Positions 1 to 5,515 of a stretch of DNA of 17,101 bases are shown here, one piece after another; the stretch's first letter is position 1, and each line of letters begins with the position of its first letter. Source of the stretch: Novosphingobium sp. Lineage in GTDB: Bacteria; Pseudomonadota; Alphaproteobacteria; Sphingomonadales; Sphingomonadaceae. The DNA lies in the NCBI GenBank assembly GCA_020853995.1, contig JADYXV010000130.1, positions 1 through 17,101 of the forward strand, in the 5' to 3' direction. The position numbers were made by a program, and so were the translations under genes. The notes under the pieces are model-generated. The model worked only from the letters and a program-made list of their open reading frames with translations. It had not been told where the DNA came from and searched no databases.

Positions 1-510
1 GGTGGCGATCACCTTGATCCGCGCGGTGAAGCGTTCCGAGCCGTTGTCATCAACCGACCACGCGAGCTTCGTGCCATCGGACGACACTGCAATCGCGCCA
101 AGGCGGAAGTATTCCACGCCTTGGGCCAATGCCACTTCATCAAGGATCAGTTCGTCCGCGCTGCCGTCATCGGGCGAACCCACCGGGCGGCGCCACCACT
201 TCTTGTATTCCGCGCCCTCTTCATATTCGATCCAGTAGAGGAAATTGCCGTCCTTTTGCGGCACCGACTTATCCGCCTCTTTGATGCGCGCGCGCATTTC
301 GGTGATCAGGCTGTCGATCACTGGCTTGCGTTCACCCATGCGGGCCTCGAACCACGCGTTCTCTGCCTCAAGATGGCCGAGAATGTCCTTGTCGGTCACT
401 TCCGGATAGCCCGGATCGCGCAACCACGCGTAATCGTCGGTGACGGTCAGGCCGTGGTGCGAAAAGGTGTGGGGCTTTTTGGGGGCGAAGGGAGGTGTGG
501 CAAGTGTCAT
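1..510 (-). CDS. ptrB: Oligopeptidase B (S9A prolyl oligopeptidase family), N-terminal part only
   Basis: This is the first 170 codons of a cytoplasmic S9A serine peptidase of the oligopeptidase B type, which cleaves short peptides after Arg or Lys. The gene runs off the left edge, so the catalytic Ser/Asp/His domain is not visible. What is seen is the N-terminal helix and the start of the beta-propeller cap. An early DDYAWLRDP segment (about residues 23-31) matches the family's D-Y-W-L-R-D signature and is followed by an E-x-E-N helix. Later an aromatic/acidic stretch with YWIEYEEG leads into propeller strands. The ATG at 510 is used; another in-frame ATG at 519 follows a stop directly, so the start is one of these two. 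The gene is divergent from pepP with 65 bp between the starts. Family is fairly sure; the exact subfamily rests on N-terminal similarity only. Confidence 0.85.
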   Translation of the reverse strand, partial: MTLATPPFAPKKPHTFSHHGLTVTDDYAWLRDPGYPEVTDKDILGHLEAENAWFEARMGERKPVIDSLITEMRARIKEADKSVPQKDGNFLYWIEYEEGAEYKKWWRRPVGSPDDGSADELILDEVALAQGVEYFRLGAIAVSSDGTKLAWSVDDNGSERFTARIKVIAT

Positions 511-537
511 CCCCCGCATCTATGGTGTGTCCATGAT

Positions 538-552
538 GCCCGCAAGGCGGGC
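538..552. promoter_or_regulatory. 6-bp perfect hairpin in the divergent ptrB/pepP promoter gap
   Basis: GCCCGC, loop AAG, then GCGGGC forms a perfect stem followed on the plus strand by TTTAG. It lies 23 bases upstream of the pepP start and 27 bases upstream of the ptrB start. It could be an operator serving both genes, or an attenuator in the pepP leader. The T-run is too short for a convincing terminator. Confidence 0.35.
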
Positions 553-575
553 TTTAGACGATTCAGGAATTGCCC

Positions 576-2381
576 ATGTTGATGCACACCCACGAAGCCC
601 GGCTTGATGCCCTGCGCAAGCAATTGGTGAAGGACGGACTTGATGGCTTTGTCATCCCGATTTCCGATGAACATATGAGCGAATATGTCGGCAGCTATGC
701 CCAGCGGCTGGAATGGTTGACCGGTTTTGGCGGGTCGGCAGGCACAGCGGTGGTGCTGGCAGACAAGGCCGCGATCTTTGTTGACGGACGCTACACCCTG
801 CAAGTGCGTGATCAGGTGGACGGCGCACTGTGGTCTTACGAATCGGTGCCGCAGACCAGCGTTGCGGCGTGGCTGGCCGACCATGCGCCACACGGCGCGC
901 AGATCGGCTATGACGCATGGCTGCATTCCAAGGGCTGGGCCGATGGTGTGGCCAAGGCGCTGCGGGCGAAAGATGCAACGCTGCTGCCGGTGGGGCGCAA
1001 TCCGGTGGATGTGGTGTGGGAAGACCAGCCTGCGCCATCGCTCGCGCCCGCAGTGCCGCATGCCGATGAATATGCAGGCAAATCGGCGCATGAAAAGCGC
1101 GCAGACGTGGCTGAATGGCTGGCCGCAAAGGGCCTTGATGCAGCCGTGGTGACGGCGCTTGATTCAGTGGCATGGCTGCTGAATATTCGCGGGGCCGATG
1201 TGGACCGGACGCCGGTGGCGCTGTCGTTCGTGATTGCGCACGCCGATGGCACGGCCGACCTGTTCATCGCGCAGGAAAAGGTGACGGCGGACCTCACCGC
1301 GCATCTGGGCAACGCGGTCCGGGTGCAGCCGCGTGATGCTTTTGTGCCCGCGCTTGAGGCGTTGAAGGGCTTCAAGGTCGCGGTTGATACTGAACGTGCG
1401 GTTGCGGCGGTGTTCCATGCGCTGGAAGGTGCGGGGGCCGATGTTGTGCCGCTGACCGATCCGGTAGTGCTGCCAAAGGCGATCAAGAATCCGGTCGAGC
1501 AGGCAGGCCACCGCGCCGCGCAAGCCCGCGATGGTGCGGCCATCGCGCGGTTCCTGCACTGGGTGGGCGAAGAAGCACCCAAGGGCCAGGTTACCGAATT
1601 GTCCGCCGCCGACCGTTTGCAAGCATTCCGCGCCGAAGGTGGCCTGCTGAAAGACTTGTCGTTCGATACGATATCCGGCGCTGGCCCCAATGGCGCGGTG
1701 GTGCATTACCGCGTGAGCGAGGAGTCCAGCCGCACGCTTGAACCGAACAGTGTGTACCTTGTTGATTCAGGAGGGCAGTATGTGGACGGCACGACCGACA
1801 TTACGCGCACAGTATGGATCGGCCCCGATGCACCGCCTGCGCAAATCAAGGACCGCTTTACCCGCGTGTTGAAGGGTCACATCGCGCTGGCATGCGCGGT
1901 GTTCCCCAAAGGCACCGCAGGCAGTCAGTTGGACAGCTTTGCGCGGCAGTTCCTGTGGCAGGCGGGCCTTGATTACGCGCACGGCACCGGCCACGGCGTG
2001 GGCAGCTTCCTTTCGGTCCACGAAGGTCCGCAGCGCATAGCCAAGGCGGCTGGCGGGCAAGCGGGTACAGGGCAGGAATTGCTGGCAGGCATGATTCTGT
2101 CGAACGAGCCGGGCTATTACAAAGCCGGCGAATACGGCATCCGCATCGAAAATCTGGTACTAGTGGAACGGCGCGAGATTGCGGGCGCTGAGGGCGAATT
2201 CTTCGGCTTTGAAACGCTGACATTCGCGCCGATTGACCGCACGCTGGTGGATGTGGCGCTGCTGACAGCCGAAGAACGCGCATGGTTTGATGGCTATCAC
2301 GCGCAAGTGCGCGCCATTTTGGCACCGCAGTTGTCCGGCGCTGATCTTGGCTGGCTTGAGGCGGCTTGTGCGCCCTTGTGA
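576..2381 (+). CDS. pepP: Xaa-Pro aminopeptidase (M24B), long APP1-like form
   Basis: This cytoplasmic metallopeptidase removes an N-terminal residue preceding proline. Its 601 residues match the three-domain long form (two creatinase-like N-terminal domains plus a pita-bread catalytic domain) rather than the ~440-aa E. coli form. The catalytic domain begins near residue 310. The visible dimetal ligands are Asp397 (VDSGG), Asp408 (GTTDITR), His473 (GTGHGVG), Glu511 (NEPGYY) and Glu525 (IRIENL); His482 in VHEGP is the usual second histidine. The Asp397-Asp408 spacing of 11 and His473-His482 spacing of 9 are those of the family. The ATG at 576 has AGGAA seven bases upstream and is preferred over the TTG at 570 and the ATG at 582. 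No signal peptide is seen. Together with neighbouring oligopeptidase B and the M1 enzyme it suggests a role in peptide turnover. Confidence 0.93.
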   Translation: MLMHTHEARLDALRKQLVKDGLDGFVIPISDEHMSEYVGSYAQRLEWLTGFGGSAGTAVVLADKAAIFVDGRYTLQVRDQVDGALWSYESVPQTSVAAWLADHAPHGAQIGYDAWLHSKGWADGVAKALRAKDATLLPVGRNPVDVVWEDQPAPSLAPAVPHADEYAGKSAHEKRADVAEWLAAKGLDAAVVTALDSVAWLLNIRGADVDRTPVALSFVIAHADGTADLFIAQEKVTADLTAHLGNAVRVQPRDAFVPALEALKGFKVAVDTERAVAAVFHALEGAGADVVPLTDPVVLPKAIKNPVEQAGHRAAQARDGAAIARFLHWVGEEAPKGQVTELSAADRLQAFRAEGGLLKDLSFDTISGAGPNGAVVHYRVSEESSRTLEPNSVYLVDSGGQYVDGTTDITRTVWIGPDAPPAQIKDRFTRVLKGHIALACAVFPKGTAGSQLDSFARQFLWQAGLDYAHGTGHGVGSFLSVHEGPQRIAKAAGGQAGTGQELLAGMILSNEPGYYKAGEYGIRIENLVLVERREIAGAEGEFFGFETLTFAPIDRTLVDVALLTAEERAWFDGYHAQVRAILAPQLSGADLGWLEAACAPL

Positions 2382-2420
2382 AGCGTCAGCTTTCGGGCAA
2401 GTGAACAGCCTGCGCCATGC

Positions 2421-2470
2421 GCGACAAATTGCGACAAAGAACCGGGGATTCCGGCATAGTCGCGCGACAA
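2421..2470 (+). promoter_or_regulatory. GCGACAA direct-repeat box, probable regulator site for the EF-hand/two-component operon
   Basis: GCGACAA occurs at 2421-2427 and 2431-2437, a direct repeat with a 10-bp period, and again at 2464-2470. A weak -10-like CATAGT lies at 2455-2460, 17 bases after the second copy, with no good -35. This is the layout of an activator-dependent promoter. OmpR/PhoB-family regulators bind direct repeats of about one helical turn, and such a regulator is encoded two genes downstream. A near-identical box lies at 16958-16974 on the other strand. The binding protein is inferred. Confidence 0.5.
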
Positions 2471-2493
2471 CATGCTCCTAGATAGAGAACACG

Positions 2494-2581
2494 GAAACTG
2501 CGGTCGTCCCCAACCAGTCCCCCCACTGGGCAAGGTTCCCTCCCTCCCCTTCCTTGCCAGATGGCGGATGGCCGCAGTTTC
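2494..2581 (+). promoter_or_regulatory. Potentially folded three-stem leader upstream of the EF-hand gene
   Basis: A perfect 10-bp inverted repeat (GAAACTGCGG at 2494-2503, CCGCAGTTTC at 2572-2581) encloses two smaller perfect stems. These are CCAGT/ACTGG (2514-2518 with 2525-2529) and GGCAAGG/CCTTGCC (2529-2535 with 2552-2558). The second has a 16-nt pyrimidine-rich loop. Base 2529 is shared, so one pair would give way. The whole resembles a three-way junction ending 17 bases before the AGGAG ribosome-binding site at 2599-2603. It matches no riboswitch class I recognise. The inverted repeats are plain in the sequence; folding and function are inferred. Confidence 0.4.
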
Positions 2582-2611
2582 TCCCCTATTACGCTCACAG
2601 GAGCACCTGAC

Positions 2612-3265
2612 ATGAAAACCAAATTCCAGATCGCCGCAGCCGCTGCCGTTATGGCAACTGCATCGATGGCGCTTTATTCCGCATCGCCCGCAGCAGCACA
2701 AAAGATCGACGCTGATGGCGACAAGACCATTTCCTGGGCAGAAGCCAAGGCCAAGTCCGATACGATGTGGGCCAGGCTTGATGTGAACAAGGACGGCAAG
2801 ATCGATCCCGCAGACCGCGCCGCCAAGATGGGCGAAAAGTTCGCCTCGATTGATACAGACAAGAACGGCGCAATCAGCCGCGATGAATTTATGGCCCATC
2901 ACAGCCAGATGAAAGCGGGCAAGGAAGCGCGCGGCGATGGGCATGGCAAGTGGCGCGGTGAAGGCAGGGCCGAGGGCGGCAAGGGTCGCGGCATGGGCCA
3001 TCATGACATGATGGGTGGTGGCATGCGTATGCTGGCAATGGCCGATACGAACAAGGATGGCGCTGTGGCCCGTGCAGAATTTGACAGCGTGACAAAATCA
3101 CACTTCGGAATGGCCGATACCAACAAGGACGGCAAGATCACTGTCGAAGAACGCCGTGCCATGATGGGCAAGATGGGCAAGATGCGCGGTCATGGCGGCC
3201 AAATGCATCACGGTGGAATGGGAGCAATGGGCGATGGTCCTCCGCCGCCCCCTGCGGCTAACTGA
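2612..3265 (+). CDS. Secreted EF-hand calcium-binding protein with Met/His/Gly-rich linkers
   Basis: The protein has 217 residues with a clear signal peptide (Lys-rich start, Ala-rich core, likely cleavage after the AAA before QKID, near residue 30), so it should act in the periplasm. Five 12-residue EF-hand loops are visible: DADGDKTISWAE, DVNKDGKIDPAD, DTDKNGAISRDE, DTNKDGAVARAE and DTNKDGKITVEE. The first has Lys for the usual Gly at loop position 6 and the second ends in Asp instead of Glu. The third and fourth loops are separated by a Gly/Lys/Arg stretch with GHHDMMGGGM, and the C-terminus is Met/Gly/His-rich, ending in five prolines. AGGAG at 2599-2603 supports the ATG start; a longer reading from 2561 would lose the N-terminal signal peptide. 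The response regulator begins 5 bases after the stop. Calcium binding is well supported; the Met/His segments might bind another metal. The exact role is unknown. Confidence 0.85.
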   Translation: MKTKFQIAAAAAVMATASMALYSASPAAAQKIDADGDKTISWAEAKAKSDTMWARLDVNKDGKIDPADRAAKMGEKFASIDTDKNGAISRDEFMAHHSQMKAGKEARGDGHGKWRGEGRAEGGKGRGMGHHDMMGGGMRMLAMADTNKDGAVARAEFDSVTKSHFGMADTNKDGKITVEERRAMMGKMGKMRGHGGQMHHGGMGAMGDGPPPPPAAN

Positions 3266-3270
3266 ATGTC

Positions 3271-4008
3271 ATGAGCGACACGCCGATCCGCGTCCTTGTC
3301 GTCGATGACGAACCGGCCCTGCGCGAGCCCCTGGCGGACTATCTTGTCCGGCAGGGGTTTGTCGTCACGCAAGCCGGAACCGCCGCCGAAGCGCGCAGCC
3401 GTCTGAACGAGGCCGGCTGCGATATCGTGCTGCTGGACATCATGATGCCGGGTGAAGATGGCTTGTCATTGTGCCGCCATCTGGTTGAGGCGCGAAAATT
3501 GCCGGTGATCTTCATTACCGCAAAGGGTGAATCGACCGACCGTATCGTCGGGCTGGAAATCGGCGCTGATGATTATGTGGTGAAGCCGTTCGACCCGCGC
3601 GAACTTGTGGCGCGTATCCGGTCTGTGCTGCGCCGCGCGAGCAAGCAATCGAGCGAGATTGCCGATGCGGTGATTTATGAATTCGAAGGCTGGCGGCTTG
3701 ATCCGCTCAAGCGCCGCCTGATTGATCAGGAGGGCGCGGTTGTGGCCATTTCCTCCGCCGAATTCCGTTTGTTGCTCGCCTTCCTTGACCATCCCCGTCA
3801 GGTGCTGGACCGGGACCGCTTGCTGGATATGGTGCAGGGCCGAGAGGCGCATTTGTTTGACCGCGCGGTGGACAACCAGATCTCGCGCTTGCGCCGGAAA
3901 ATCGAGGTGGATAGCCGTAATCCGCAATTGATCCAGACGGTGTGGGGCGGAGGCTATATGCTGGCCGCCGAAGTTCGCAAACGCGCACCCACCAGTGATG
4001 AGGCGTAA
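3271..4008 (+). CDS. OmpR/PhoB-family response regulator
   Basis: This is a 245-aa cytoplasmic transcription regulator. The receiver domain (about 5-120) carries the acidic pair Asp12/Asp13, phospho-acceptor Asp56 in LLDIMMP, Thr83 and Lys105 in VVKPFDPREL, so all switch residues are present. A winged-helix DNA-binding domain (about 140-238) follows, with the usual DNQISRLRRKIE recognition-helix region and a GGGYML wing. It starts 5 bases after the EF-hand stop and lacks a clear ribosome-binding site, which suggests translational coupling. The kinase gene begins 5 bases after its stop. OmpR-family proteins bind tandem direct repeats, so the box at 2421-2437 is a natural target for autoregulation; that link is inferred. 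No named orthologue is recognised. Confidence 0.95.
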   Translation: MSDTPIRVLVVDDEPALREPLADYLVRQGFVVTQAGTAAEARSRLNEAGCDIVLLDIMMPGEDGLSLCRHLVEARKLPVIFITAKGESTDRIVGLEIGADDYVVKPFDPRELVARIRSVLRRASKQSSEIADAVIYEFEGWRLDPLKRRLIDQEGAVVAISSAEFRLLLAFLDHPRQVLDRDRLLDMVQGREAHLFDRAVDNQISRLRRKIEVDSRNPQLIQTVWGGGYMLAAEVRKRAPTSDEA

Positions 4009-4013
4009 CCGGT

Positions 4014-5417
4014 TTGCGATCATTTCTTTCCGGATTACGCTTCTGGCCCCGTAGCCTTCAGGCCCAGGTCCTGGCTGCCATTGCGGTTGCCTTGCTGGTC
4101 GCACAAACGATCTCGGCGGTGCTGATCTGGCGTGAACAAAGCCATCGCCGTGAATCCTCGATGGTCAGTTCGGCAGCGTTTCGTCTGCTTGGCAAGCAAT
4201 CGGAACGCCGCAGGCAGGGCCGCGATGATGAAGATCGCCAATCGTCACCTTTTCGTGTGGCATTCAGCGATGCATCGCCGCAGCGCGAGGGTGAAAAGCG
4301 GCTCCACCGGGTTGAGCATGAGCTGACAGAAATTCTTGGTGCGCAAGGCTTTGATGCTGCCGAAGTGGTTGTGTTTGAACGCGATCCTTTGAAGGATGCG
4401 ATCAGCCTGCGCTTCATCCAGCGCCATCGCCGGGAACTGGCGGTCTTCCCCAAGGAGCCAAAGCCGCGACTGGTCATTGCCGCGGTGCGGCAAAGCTCGG
4501 GCAAATGGGTGTCGACCCGCGTGTTCAGCGAAGGTCGCGAAATGATGGTGCTGGCACCGCTCGTGGCGCAAACTATCGTCCTTTATCTGGTACTGGTGGG
4601 TGCGATGGCGGTGATCCTGCGCCGCATTACCCGACCCCTTAAAGTGCTGACGCGCCGGGTTGAGGACTTTGCCGGAAACCGCAAGCTTGAAGGGCAGCTT
4701 GAGCCTGACGGGCCGGAAGATATTCAGGGCCTCATCTTGGCACATAACGCAATGGAAGCGCGCATCGGGGCGATGCTTGACGAAAAGGACGTCATGCTGG
4801 GGGCCATTGGCCACGATCTGAAAACACCGTTGGCCGCTTTGCGTGTGCGGATCGAAGCGGTCGACGATGATGTCGAGCGCGGTCGCATGGCCGCCACGAT
4901 TGAAGACATCAACCGCTCGCTCGACGACATTCTCTCGCTTGCCCGCGTGGGCCGTCCGTCCGATCCCATCGAACCGAACGAGCTGGCCGCGCTGGTGGCT
5001 GACGTGATCGGCGAGTTTGAAGATATGGGCGAGGCGGTGGAACTGGGCGAGACGGACCGGATAGTCCTGCCTATCCGCGCCACATGGCTGCGCCGCGCCT
5101 TGCGCAATCTGGTGTCGAATGCGCTTCGATATGGTGAGCGCGCGCGCATTTCGCTGGTCCGCGAAGGTCGGATGGCAGTGCTGCGCATCGAAGACGATGG
5201 ACCGGGCATTCCCGAAGGTGACATTGCGCGGATGATGGAGCCGTTCACCCGTCTGGAAGCTTCGCGCAACAGTGGCACCGGCGGAACGGGCCTTGGCCTG
5301 ACGCTGGCGCGCGCGATCGCCGATCAGCACGGCGGCACGCTTATGCTGGCTAACCGTCGTGGGCCGACCGGCGACATTGTCGGACTGACAGCTGCGATAA
5401 CGCTGCCAATCGGGTAG
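4014..5417 (+). CDS. Membrane sensor histidine kinase paired with the OmpR-type regulator
   Basis: This 467-aa inner-membrane kinase has TM1 at about 17-40, a charged periplasmic domain at about 41-178, TM2 at about 180-202, then HAMP from about 203. The phospho-acceptor is His267 in GHDLKTPL. The ATP-binding domain shows the N box (LRNLVSNALRYG, Asn369), G1 (DDGPGIP, from Asp394), the F box (EPFTRL) and G2 (GTGGTGLGLTLA), so it should be active. The start is taken as TTG 4014: an in-frame TGA at 3999-4001 excludes longer forms, GAGG at 4000-4003 is a possible ribosome-binding site, and the reading keeps TM1 whole. The sensed signal is not evident. The EF-hand protein in the same operon is a candidate periplasmic partner, which is inference. 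Confidence 0.92.
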   Translation: MRSFLSGLRFWPRSLQAQVLAAIAVALLVAQTISAVLIWREQSHRRESSMVSSAAFRLLGKQSERRRQGRDDEDRQSSPFRVAFSDASPQREGEKRLHRVEHELTEILGAQGFDAAEVVVFERDPLKDAISLRFIQRHRRELAVFPKEPKPRLVIAAVRQSSGKWVSTRVFSEGREMMVLAPLVAQTIVLYLVLVGAMAVILRRITRPLKVLTRRVEDFAGNRKLEGQLEPDGPEDIQGLILAHNAMEARIGAMLDEKDVMLGAIGHDLKTPLAALRVRIEAVDDDVERGRMAATIEDINRSLDDILSLARVGRPSDPIEPNELAALVADVIGEFEDMGEAVELGETDRIVLPIRATWLRRALRNLVSNALRYGERARISLVREGRMAVLRIEDDGPGIPEGDIARMMEPFTRLEASRNSGTGGTGLGLTLARAIADQHGGTLMLANRRGPTGDIVGLTAAITLPIG

Positions 5418-5466
5418 GTGCAGGTTCATCCCGCAATTCGTAGTGAGGGCTAGCAAAGCGACCGAC

Positions 5467-5492
5467 TGGTTGCTAGTGCAACCAATTATAAT
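5467..5492 (+). promoter_or_regulatory. Promoter with operator-like dyad for the M1 aminopeptidase gene
   Basis: A consensus -10 TATAAT lies at 5487-5492 inside the palindrome AATTATAATT (5484-5493). Just upstream is a perfect 7-bp dyad TGGTTGC-TAGT-GCAACCA (5467-5484) filling the space where the -35/-10 spacer belongs. No good -35 is seen, so activation or repression by a protein on the dyad is likely. Transcription would begin near 5499, leaving a short leader with GAGGAG. Confidence 0.5.
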
Positions 5493-5515
5493 TGCGCCGA
5501 GGAGTTGGGTTTCGC

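Noticed and set aside
3998..4057. ATG at 3998 as start of the kinase
   Set aside because: It is in another frame and stops after 18 codons. Use would require a frameshift, whereas TTG 4014 gives a whole protein.
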